Shown here in pieces: positions 1 through 6,500 of a DNA stretch of 64,000 bases (within the stretch, counting starts at the first letter, position 1; each line of letters starts with the position of its first letter). The DNA lies in assembly GCA_965262595.1 (NCBI GenBank), contig OZ253548.1:2480001-2544000 (forward strand), written 5' to 3'. This stretch comes from CATQHB01 sp965262595. GTDB taxonomy: Bacteria > Chloroflexota > Dehalococcoidia > Lucifugimonadales > UBA3495. The notes beneath the pieces were generated by a model. That model ran no database searches and was not told the DNA's origin. It was given only the letters and a program-made list of their open reading frames with translations. The position numbers and the translations under genes were made by a program.

Positions 1-27
1 GCAAGGGCGTTAGCGCGCGAGAATCTT

Positions 28-112
28 TTTCACCACAGAGACACAGAGGCGGCCGAGATAAGCAGAGAATCCTCTGCGAATCTCCGCGTTACTCTGCATC
101 TCTGTGGTTAAA
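28..112. repeat. Imperfect inverted repeat of the CACAGAGACACAGAG type
   Basis: The left arm (about 32-69, beginning ACCACAGAGACACAGAG) is largely complementary to the right arm (about 71-110, ending CTCTGTGGT). Together they form an imperfect hairpin of about 80 nt. A shorter relative lies at 59018-59050. Similar CTCTGTG-type intergenic repeats are common in many bacterial genomes; their function is unknown. An apparent GTG start at 104 falls inside the right arm and is therefore unlikely to be a real start. Confidence 0.7.
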
Positions 113-142
113 TTATCCTTAAGAGCAATTGATCACACAAGC

Positions 143-349
143 ATGGAGAACACGAATGCCATGGCTGCGGAGGGCATTGACCGGGTCGAATCGCAAGTTG
201 ATTCAATCAACAGCGAGTTGATATCATTCGGCAAGACCCTGGGAGAAATCAAGGGGGCTTTGGCGGAAATCCGGTGGACGAACCGGCTGATAATTGGTGG
301 GTTCCTGCTCTTCGCACTAAAGGAATGGGTCTGGCCTCTGTTTAGCTAA
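143..349 (+). CDS. Small hypothetical protein with C-terminal membrane anchor
   Basis: The product is 68 residues from ATG 143. An upstream GTG at 104 was rejected because it lies inside an inverted repeat. The N-terminal two thirds is polar and helical with heptad-like spacing (around VESQVDSINSELISFG), suggesting a short coiled coil. Residues about 47-62 form one hydrophobic membrane segment. I do not recognise a family, and no clear Shine-Dalgarno site is visible. It could be a small membrane-associated protein or a chance ORF. Confidence 0.4.
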   Translation: MENTNAMAAEGIDRVESQVDSINSELISFGKTLGEIKGALAEIRWTNRLIIGGFLLFALKEWVWPLFS

Positions 350-377
350 CGCTTCGTGATTTTTCGTGGATTATTGG

Positions 378-854
378 CTAATCCTCTAGTGTGGCGGGGT
401 ATTCCGGGCGAGTCAGGTAATGCCAGGTTAAGACGCCGCGCATTCCCTGGAAAAAGAGGTAGGCGAAAACCAGGTGGAAGGGGAGAGTTTGCAACTTTCC
501 GGGGCCTAACCCCAGGGCCGCCAAGCCGAATAGCGCCAACATCACGACCACAAAGAAACACAACAGCAGTACCGAAGCTGCCCGGTTGCGTTTCAAGACG
601 CCCACCGCCAAAACCGCTATCACCCCCGCCATTGCCAGTATGAAAAAGGATTCTTCCCCGCCTGGCTGGATGACCCCGGCAACATCGGGGTCGCCGAAGA
701 AAGTTGACAAAATTACGATAAAGTAGATTGTGGAGTACGCCAAGCCGGCGCCGCCGCCCCACAGGATGCGCTTGCCCGCCTGCCGCAAGTCGGCGCCGAT
801 CAGCCACCGCGGGCCTGGTCTCCCCGGCCGATAACCGCTATTTTTTTCGTCCAT
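378..854 (-). CDS. Four-helix integral membrane protein, unknown function
   Basis: The product is 158 residues. The first 25 are polar and basic, followed by four hydrophobic segments at roughly 33-55, 68-86, 90-115 and 122-142. No family motif is recognised. The ATG at 854 begins 8 nt after the trxB stop on the same strand, so it is probably co-transcribed with trxB. Nothing in the sequence tells whether it has a redox role. The minus frame reads as real protein, while the overlapping ORFs look like shadows. Confidence 0.65.
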   Translation of the reverse strand: MDEKNSGYRPGRPGPRWLIGADLRQAGKRILWGGGAGLAYSTIYFIVILSTFFGDPDVAGVIQPGGEESFFILAMAGVIAVLAVGVLKRNRAASVLLLCFFVVVMLALFGLAALGLGPGKLQTLPFHLVFAYLFFQGMRGVLTWHYLTRPEYPATLED

Positions 855-862
855 AACCCCGC

Positions 863-1786
863 TTATGGCCTGCCGCGCAGGTAATTATAGGCGGCGATAG
901 CGGCGGTGGCGCCGTCCCCGGCGGAGGCGACCAATTGGGCCGCCGACCGCTGCCGGACATCGCCCGCGGCATACAGGCCGGGCTCGCCGGTTTCCATCGA
1001 CAGGTTCACCGGAATATGTCCGGCGTTATCCGGCTCAATCAACTCCCGAACCAGCTCCGAGTTAGGTTCCAGCCCGACGTAGAGGAACAGACTGTGCAGG
1101 TCAACCTCGCCGTCCCGGTTGGTTGCCAAGTTGTGAGTCCGGACGCCGGTAACCGAATTGTCGCCGATTATCGCTTTAATCACGGTATCCCGGATAATCT
1201 CTATCTTGGGATGTTCCGACAGCCGGTCCTGGAGGGCCTGCTGCGCCCGGAGTTGGTTTCGGCGGTGGAACAACAGTACCCGGCCGGCGTACTCGGTCAA
1301 AGTTAAAGCCTCGTCCGCTGCCGAATCGCCGCCGCCGACAACGCCCACGGTTTGGCCCATACTCAGCGGTCCGTCGCAGGTGGCGCAGTGGGACACGCCC
1401 CGGCCCTGAAACTCTTCCTCCCCGGGGATGCCCGCCGGCCGCAGCCGGGATCCGGTGGCGATGATGACCGCCCGCGCTCGATAGCTGCCCGCGTCGCCGG
1501 AAACTTGCTTGTAACCTCCGTCCCGGGTAACCTGTGCCGCCTCGTCCATAATGAACTCCACCCCGGCGTTCATCGCCTGTTCCATCAGGGCCGGGGCCAG
1601 CTCTGCGCCGGAGATTCCTTGGGGAAAGCCGGGGAAGTTCTCGATACGCTCGGCGTTGACAATCTGGGCGCCGCCCATCATCCGCTCAATTATCCCGGTG
1701 GCAAGCCCGTAGCGGGCGGCATACATTCCGGCCGTCATTCCGGCCAAGCCCCCGCCAACAATTAACACGTCGTATGCAACGGCCAC
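863..1786 (-). CDS. trxB: Thioredoxin reductase (NADPH, FAD)
   Basis: This cytoplasmic flavoprotein uses NADPH to reduce thioredoxin. The 307 residues match the usual bacterial length. Visible motifs are the FAD-binding GGGLAG near residue 11, the redox pair CATC (C134 and C137) and a second dinucleotide site GGGDSAADEA. GAGDV near the C-terminus is the late FAD motif (here AAGDVRQ). The start is GTG at 1786, preceded by AGGAGG with 6-nt spacing. No thioredoxin gene is adjacent; the next gene downstream encodes a membrane protein. Confidence 0.95.
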   Translation of the reverse strand: MAVAYDVLIVGGGLAGMTAGMYAARYGLATGIIERMMGGAQIVNAERIENFPGFPQGISGAELAPALMEQAMNAGVEFIMDEAAQVTRDGGYKQVSGDAGSYRARAVIIATGSRLRPAGIPGEEEFQGRGVSHCATCDGPLSMGQTVGVVGGGDSAADEALTLTEYAGRVLLFHRRNQLRAQQALQDRLSEHPKIEIIRDTVIKAIIGDNSVTGVRTHNLATNRDGEVDLHSLFLYVGLEPNSELVRELIEPDNAGHIPVNLSMETGEPGLYAAGDVRQRSAAQLVASAGDGATAAIAAYNYLRGRP

Positions 1787-1825
1787 GGCGGCCTCCTAAT
1801 CAAAAAATCGGAAATCAAAAGAACC

Positions 1826-1868
1826 GGGTTAACTCCGGGTTAACTCCGGGTTAACTCCGGGTTAACTA
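1826..1868. repeat. Tandem repeat, 11-bp unit GGGTTAACTCC, four copies
   Basis: There are four head-to-tail copies, the last ending in TAT. Each unit contains the palindrome GTTAAC. It lies about 40 nt upstream of the trxB start on the side where a trxB promoter would be expected. A role in expression is possible but not shown. Confidence 0.85.
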
Positions 1869-2223
1869 TAGATGGGGCCGGATTTTGGTGTCAACGCCGG
1901 CTGCCGCCCGGTTTGGCCGTTGCCGGCGCCGGGGAAAGACGCTTGCGGGGGCAACTCCCGCTCATCCTGAGCCGGTCGAAGGACCGTTGCCTACCCCCAA
2001 GGCAAGCGGCTTTGGGCCACCAAAGCGCCCGGTAATCGTCTTGCCGGCGCGGGCCGGAATCCAGACGTTCCGGCCAAAGGCGAGTTTGCCGATGCCGGGG
2101 ATTTTCCGGATTATGGATTCCGGATTTCTCCGGAATGACGGTAGCGGGCCGGAATCAAAGGGGCCAATCCAAGGCGTTGAGGAACTTCTGAATAAGCCCG
2201 TGACCTGGGTGTTTATCCCTACC

Positions 2224-2291
2224 CGTCGTTCCTGCGAAAGCAGGAACCTCGGTCCACGACGTTTTAGATTCCTGCCTTCGCAGGAACGACG
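2224..2291. repeat. REP-like inverted repeat with CGTCGTTCCTGC arms
   Basis: Arms 2224-2246 and 2269-2291 are inverted copies, and each arm is itself a small hairpin (CCTGCGAAAGCAGG and CCTGCCTTCGCAGG). A single hairpin with the same core occurs at 26421-26448. This paired layout resembles REP/REPIN elements. No transposase is nearby. Confidence 0.75.
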
Positions 2292-2455
2292 GGGTCAGGG
2301 GCTTTCAATTGTCCCTGGAAAACTGCTCAGGATGAGCGGGTGTTATCCGGTCCTTCGATTAGCAATGGAAATCCGCTCAGGGTGAGCCGGTCGAACCACA
2401 AGCTCAGGGTGAGCGGGGCTACGCCTGCGCTATTACTTTTGACCGGCCCTGGGGC

Positions 2456-2492
2456 AAAAGGATGCGTATCTTTTCAAGACCGCATCTTTTTT
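2456..2492 (+). terminator. Hairpin with T-run upstream of purA
   Basis: GATGCG (2461-2466) pairs with CGCATC (2481-2486) across a 14-nt loop, followed by six T. An A-run on the left would make it bidirectional. It may be an intrinsic terminator or part of the purA leader. The stem is short and the loop long, so confidence is modest. Confidence 0.35.
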
Positions 2493-2500
2493 GTTATACT
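2472..2500 (+). promoter_or_regulatory. Possible purA promoter
   Basis: TATACT at 2495-2500 is a good -10 element. The hexamer 17 nt upstream (TTTCAA, 2472-2477) matches the -35 consensus poorly. The purA start lies 65 nt downstream. Confidence 0.35.
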
Positions 2501-2564
2501 GCCTCTTGCTGTCTGCCTCACGTTGCAGGAGGTGGGCTAGGTTTTTGGGTGTAAAGGGGGAAGG

Positions 2565-3851
2565 ATGCCGGCCTACGCCGTGATTGGTGGACAATGGGGA
2601 GACGAGGGAAAAGGGAAGGTTATTGATTACCTTGCCGGGCAAGTTGATTGTGTGGTCCGCTACGCCGGAGGCAACAACGCCGGCCATACGGTGGTCAACG
2701 ATAAGGGCGAGTTTCAGCTTCACCTGGTACCCTCCGGCATCTGCTGGCCCGACGTTTACGGAATAATCGGCAATGGGGTGGTGGTGGACCCGGGTGTGCT
2801 GCTCTCCGAACTGAATGAGCTGGCCCACCGGGGCATTGAAACCGACAAGCTCTATATCAGCGAGCGCGCCCACGTGATTATGCCCTACCATGTGCTGTTG
2901 GATGCTCTGGAAGAGAAGTCCCGCGGCCAGTCGGCCATCGGCACCACCGGCCGGGGCATTGGCCCGGCCTATATGGACAAAACCAGCCGCACCGGAATCC
3001 GGATTGGCGATCTGTTGAACCTCGATTCCCTGGCGCCCCGCCTGGAACAGGCGCTGGCTTTCAAGAACAAGGTAATTACCAAGATCTACGACGGTGAAGC
3101 CCTTTCCCTGGATGATATTCTGGAAAAATGCCTGTCCTGGGGCGAGAAGCTGCGTCCCTACGTGCGGCCCACCGAGCAGATTGTCTATGATTTGTTGGCC
3201 CAGAAGCGCAAAATCCTGCTGGAGGGCGCTCAGGGGACGCTGCTGGACCTGGATCACGGCTCCTACCCCTACGTTACCTCCTCGTCCCCCTCCATCGGCG
3301 GCGCCTGCACCGGCTTGGGCCTCAACCCCCAGGCTATTGTCGGTGTGCTGGGGGTTTACAAGGCCTACTCCACCCGGGTGGGCAGCGGCCCCATGCCCAC
3401 GGAAATGTTCGGCGAAAGCGAGGAGTCATTACGGGAAAAGGCTCACGAGTATGGCGTAACCACGGGCCGCCCCCGTCGGGTAGGCTGGTTCGACGCCGTC
3501 GCCGGTAAATATAGCCAGCAGGTAAACGGCTTTACCGGCATGGTCCTGACCCGCCTGGACATCCTCGATGGGTTTCCCTCGGTTAAGATATGCGTCGGCT
3601 ACCGGGCCAACGGCCAGGAAATTCAACGCTTCCCATCGGATACCGGGTTGCTGGAACAGTGCGAGCCGATTTATGAGGAACTGCCCGGTTGGGAGCAGCC
3701 CACGGCCAGCGCCACCGACCTGGCCCAACTGCCGGGGAACGCCCTCAATTACGTGCATCGAATCGAGGAATTGGTGGGCTGCCCGGCGCAGATAATTTCC
3801 ACCGGCCCCAGCCGGGAGGAAACTATCCTGGTGGATGCGGTAATACCCTGA
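2565..3851 (+). CDS. purA: Adenylosuccinate synthetase
   Basis: This enzyme joins IMP and aspartate using GTP, the first committed step from IMP to AMP. The 428 residues are full length. Clear motifs are QWGDEGKGK at 10-18 with catalytic D13, GGNNAGHT at 35-42 with catalytic H41, the IMP loop TTGRGIGPAY, EGAQGTLLDLDHGSYPYVTSS-type residues, and TTGRPRRVGWFD for aspartate and GTP binding. The ATG at 2565 follows GGGGGAAGG. No other purine gene is adjacent. A 13-bp perfect hairpin follows the stop. Confidence 0.97.
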   Translation: MPAYAVIGGQWGDEGKGKVIDYLAGQVDCVVRYAGGNNAGHTVVNDKGEFQLHLVPSGICWPDVYGIIGNGVVVDPGVLLSELNELAHRGIETDKLYISERAHVIMPYHVLLDALEEKSRGQSAIGTTGRGIGPAYMDKTSRTGIRIGDLLNLDSLAPRLEQALAFKNKVITKIYDGEALSLDDILEKCLSWGEKLRPYVRPTEQIVYDLLAQKRKILLEGAQGTLLDLDHGSYPYVTSSSPSIGGACTGLGLNPQAIVGVLGVYKAYSTRVGSGPMPTEMFGESEESLREKAHEYGVTTGRPRRVGWFDAVAGKYSQQVNGFTGMVLTRLDILDGFPSVKICVGYRANGQEIQRFPSDTGLLEQCEPIYEELPGWEQPTASATDLAQLPGNALNYVHRIEELVGCPAQIISTGPSREETILVDAVIP

Positions 3852-3854
3852 ACC

Positions 3855-3891
3855 CCGGACGGCCGCAAACAACGGCGCTGCGGCCGTCCGG
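3855..3891 (+). terminator. Strong GC hairpin after purA
   Basis: Arms 3855-3867 (CCGGACGGCCGCA) and 3879-3891 form a perfect 13-bp stem with an 11-nt loop, starting 3 nt after the purA stop. There is no T-run, so it may act as a pause or mRNA-stabilising end rather than a classical intrinsic terminator. Confidence 0.6.
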
Positions 3892-3971
3892 TACATCGAG
3901 ACCATCAATCGCTCAATCCTTAAATCATAGAGCCGGATAGAACCCGGATATTAACGGGGAAGCCTGAAACT

Positions 3972-4190
3972 ATGCAGCAGACAACCAAGTTTGGTATCTA
4001 CCTTAACCCGGTGGAAGGCCGGGTAGTCCGCATCAACTCCCCTTACTGGATTCCGGAGGAGCCGGAATGGGTTTTCTTGACCCCGGAGGTAAACGCGACC
4101 CTGCTCCGAATCCGTGAACTGGCGCAGGAACAGGGCGTCTCCCCCAACCCGGAGTCCATCACTTGGGGCGTCATCCCGCTGTTGGACTAG
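3972..4190 (+). CDS. Small hypothetical protein
   Basis: The product is 72 residues from ATG 3972, soluble and without membrane segment or recognised motif. It is rich in Pro, Glu and Trp (WIPEEPEWVFLTPEVNATLL). The composition and codon pattern look like real protein, and the frame stays open from an ATG to TAG in a gap between purA and an alpha/beta hydrolase. I cannot assign a function. No strong Shine-Dalgarno site is visible. Confidence 0.5.
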   Translation: MQQTTKFGIYLNPVEGRVVRINSPYWIPEEPEWVFLTPEVNATLLRIRELAQEQGVSPNPESITWGVIPLLD

Positions 4191-4235
4191 GCCGCCAAGC
4201 CAGGTCAGGATTACGGTCCGGCGACCCCGCTGTGC

Positions 4236-4291
4236 CACTACGCTGCTACCCTGCTACCCTGCTATCCCGCTACCTCACTACGCTGCTACCC
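4236..4291. repeat. Degenerate 8-bp repeat (GCTACCCT) inside a 360-bp intergenic stretch
   Basis: Copies of GCTACCCT at 4245-4252 and 4253-4260 are followed by diverged units. The longer word CACTACGCTGCTACCC occurs twice, 39 bp apart. The rest of 4191-4550 holds a candidate promoter (4414-4443) and a short doubled word CTCAAACCTAAA near 4470-4495, but no gene. Confidence 0.65.
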
Positions 4292-4413
4292 GGTTAACCC
4301 GTCCGCCGCCGTCGGGCCGGTAGCGCCGGACATAATCTTTCCCGCTGCGCCCCTACCCTCGTTTCTTCCGCTTTTCCCCAAATGCGATTGCCCCGGGCCG
4401 AAACTGGCAGCGG

Positions 4414-4443
4414 TTGCGTACTCCGGCCGGGGTAGCCTACAAT
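4414..4443 (+). promoter_or_regulatory. Candidate sigma-70-type promoter for the alpha/beta hydrolase operon
   Basis: TTGCGT (4414-4419) and TACAAT (4438-4443) are separated by 18 bp. A transcript would begin near 4450, leaving about 100 nt before the GTG at 4551. Confidence 0.45.
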
Positions 4444-4550
4444 GAACTCACACTCCAGGAGAGCCGGCGCTCAAACCTAAACTCTCAAACCTAAAGCCGG
4501 TGAAATGCGATTATGGTTGAGGTCAGGGAAAAGTCAGGAGGTTATCTATC

Positions 4551-5420
4551 GTGATTGTGGACTTGATAAACATTAACAGCTACGACGGTGTAAGCCTGGA
4601 TGGAGTCTTCTTTGCCCCGGCTCCCGGGGCCACTCCCCAAGGCCCGGTGGATGCCCTGCTGCTGATCCACGGTTCCGGCGGCAATTTCTACCGTCCGGCG
4701 ACCAAGGCGATGGGAGAAGACTTGCGCAACCGCGGGTATGCCTGTCTGGCCTTGAATACCAAGGGCCACGATACTATCTGGGCGGTCCAGGGTGAGGGCC
4801 AATATTACGGCAATGCTATGGAGATTGTGGATAACAGCCGTCTGGACCTGCGAGCCGGCATTGATTTCCTTTGGGAGCAGGGCTACCGCAATATCGGCAT
4901 CCTGGGCCATAGCATGGGCGCGGTGAAGGTTGGCTATTACGCCGCCACCGAGAATGACGAGCGGGTGACGACGGTCATCCCCATTTCTCCGGTGCGCCTG
5001 TCCTATTCCTACTATATGGAGTCGGAGGACGCTGAGGAGTTCCGGGAAATTATTGAGCGGGCCGACCGGCTGGAAGCGGAAGATAAAGCCCAGGAATTGA
5101 TGGAAGTACGGTTCCCCATATCCCAGATGTTCAGCGCCTTCTCCTATCTGGACAAGCACGGGCCGGCGGAACAGTATAATCTGGTGACCCTGTCCTCCAA
5201 GATCAAAATCCCGATGCTGGTCATGGGCGGCGAGTTGGAGACCCATACCCGGCTGCTCAACTGTCCCCAGGATATGGTAATGTCGGCGATAAACAGCCCC
5301 CGGGCCGAGTACGTCATCGTCCCCGGCGGCAACCACTCCCTGGTCAACAGCCTGGACCAGGCCTCGGAAACGGTGCTTAACTGGCTGGCGTCGCTGTCTC
5401 CGGTATCGGCGGGGGTGTAG
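4551..5420 (+). CDS. Alpha/beta hydrolase
   Basis: This 289-residue protein has the alpha/beta hydrolase layout: oxyanion region HGSGG at 40-44, nucleophile elbow GHSMGA with S121, and a late GGNHSL that supplies the catalytic His. The acid is probably in the MGGELETH segment. The substrate is unknown; an esterase- or dienelactone-hydrolase-like role is possible. The GTG start at 4551 is preceded by AGGAGG at 4536-4541. The next two genes follow on the same strand with gaps of about 30 nt, suggesting an operon. Confidence 0.85.
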   Translation: MIVDLININSYDGVSLDGVFFAPAPGATPQGPVDALLLIHGSGGNFYRPATKAMGEDLRNRGYACLALNTKGHDTIWAVQGEGQYYGNAMEIVDNSRLDLRAGIDFLWEQGYRNIGILGHSMGAVKVGYYAATENDERVTTVIPISPVRLSYSYYMESEDAEEFREIIERADRLEAEDKAQELMEVRFPISQMFSAFSYLDKHGPAEQYNLVTLSSKIKIPMLVMGGELETHTRLLNCPQDMVMSAINSPRAEYVIVPGGNHSLVNSLDQASETVLNWLASLSPVSAGV

Positions 5421-5449
5421 AGGACCTCGAACCTTCTGGAGGAGTAATA

Positions 5450-5848
5450 ATGGGAGCAACTCACGTAACCGTTACTATCAGAAACCCGGCAGAGCGGGAT
5501 CGTACTTGGGAAGGTCTCTTTCTGGTGGACACCGGGGCCACCGATTGCCTGGTGCCGCGGGAGCACCTGGAAGCTATCGGCCTGGTCTCGGAGGGGCAGC
5601 GAACTTACGAGTTGGCCGACGGAAGTGAGCTTAAGCTGGACATAACTGTCGGGCGGGTCGAGTTTATGGGAGAGACCGTCGGGGCCACAATCGTGATGGG
5701 CGAGCGCGACACCGAGCCGCTGCTAGGCGTAACGGCCCTGGAATCGGTGGGCATCGAGGTGGACCCGGTTAACCAGACCCTCAAGCGGTTGCCTGCGGTG
5801 CGACTCAAGGGAGGTTTCAAGCCCAAGGGTCCGGTGGAGCCTATTTAG
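5450..5848 (+). CDS. Clan AA retropepsin-like aspartic protease domain protein
   Basis: The product is 132 residues. The catalytic signature VDTGATDCLVP (D27-T-G) sits near the N-terminus, followed by a flap-like stretch (ELADGSELKL) and a second conserved region LLGVTALESVGIEVD, as in single-domain retroviral-type aspartic proteases that work as dimers. No signal peptide or membrane anchor is visible, so it is probably cytoplasmic. The target is unknown. GGAGGAG precedes the ATG. It lies between an alpha/beta hydrolase and trmO. Confidence 0.8.
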   Translation: MGATHVTVTIRNPAERDRTWEGLFLVDTGATDCLVPREHLEAIGLVSEGQRTYELADGSELKLDITVGRVEFMGETVGATIVMGERDTEPLLGVTALESVGIEVDPVNQTLKRLPAVRLKGGFKPKGPVEPI

Positions 5849-5878
5849 CTCCGGCCTGTCGACAAGGGACGTCTTGCT

Positions 5879-6307
5879 ATGAACTCAGACAGTAACTTAT
5901 CAGACTTGCAGGTCACCTTCACCCCCATCGGCCACGTGGAGAGCGAGTTTCCCGGCTATGCCCCCTCGGAGGATATGCGGGCGCGGCCTTCGCGCATTGT
6001 CCTAAGCCCGGAACTGGCCCCGGGCTTAATGGGCCTGGAGGCGGGACAATATATCCTGGTGTTGTTTCATCTGCACCGGGCCACGGAGTATGAGCTGCAA
6101 CTGCACCCGGGTCACAACCCGGAGCGGCCCTTGCGGGGAGTCTTCGCCACGCGCAGCCAATACCGGCCCAACGGCATTGGGGCCACGGTGGCGCAAGTGC
6201 TGACGGTGGAGGATAATACGCTAACCGTTACCGGGCTGGACGCCCAGGACGGCTCGCCGGTGCTGGACCTTAAGCCCTATTCCGCCGGCTTTGATACGCC
6301 GGCCTAG
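5879..6307 (+). CDS. trmO: tRNA (t6A37) methyltransferase, TrmO/TsaA family
   Basis: The family (UPF0066) N6-methylates the t6A at position 37 of some tRNAs using SAM in an unusual beta-barrel fold. The 142-residue protein has the typical PIGHVES opening, the R/Q-rich segment GVFATRSQYRPNGIG and the LDLKPY motif before the C-terminus. It is the length of the short bacterial and archaeal forms that lack the C-terminal extension of E. coli TrmO. It lies 30 nt after the retropepsin-like gene. Exact substrate specificity is inferred from the family. Confidence 0.88.
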   Translation: MNSDSNLSDLQVTFTPIGHVESEFPGYAPSEDMRARPSRIVLSPELAPGLMGLEAGQYILVLFHLHRATEYELQLHPGHNPERPLRGVFATRSQYRPNGIGATVAQVLTVEDNTLTVTGLDAQDGSPVLDLKPYSAGFDTPA

Positions 6308-6315
6308 TTTTGTGC

Positions 6316-6363
6316 CGGTCGGACTTGGCATAATTCGGTCGGACTTGGCATAATTTGGTCGGA
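6316..6363. repeat. 20-bp direct repeat upstream of rel
   Basis: Two perfect copies of CGGTCGGACTTGGCATAATT (6316-6335 and 6336-6355) are followed by TGGTCGGA, the beginning of a third. The repeat lies between trmO and rel, 140 nt before the rel start. TTGGCATAATT contains promoter-like words, so the repeat could affect rel expression. Confidence 0.8.
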
Positions 6364-6500
6364 AGCCGGATAAACAGTCCGGCAGAAACCTGAGGCCCAA
6401 GGGGCGACCGGAACGATTTCGCCCAATTGCGTAAGCTCAATACTATGGACTTTGGGCCCGATTAGGCATACCATCCTTGTAGAATTAAGGATATTAGAGT

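Larger units (their letters stand above)
1787..2564. other. Gene-free region rich in REP-like repeats
   Basis: No convincing gene lies between trxB and purA. The stretch holds a four-copy 11-bp tandem repeat (1826-1868), GAGCCGGTCGAA motifs at 1969-1980 and 2384-2395, a double hairpin at 2224-2291, and a segment at about 2099-2145 of the ATTCCGG/CCGGAATGACG type. It ends with a small hairpin and T-run just before purA. ORFs called here are built from repeats. Confidence 0.7.

Noticed and set aside
1885..2385. Plus-strand 166-codon ORF before purA
   Set aside because: It is built from several REP-like hairpins and has no protein-like pattern.
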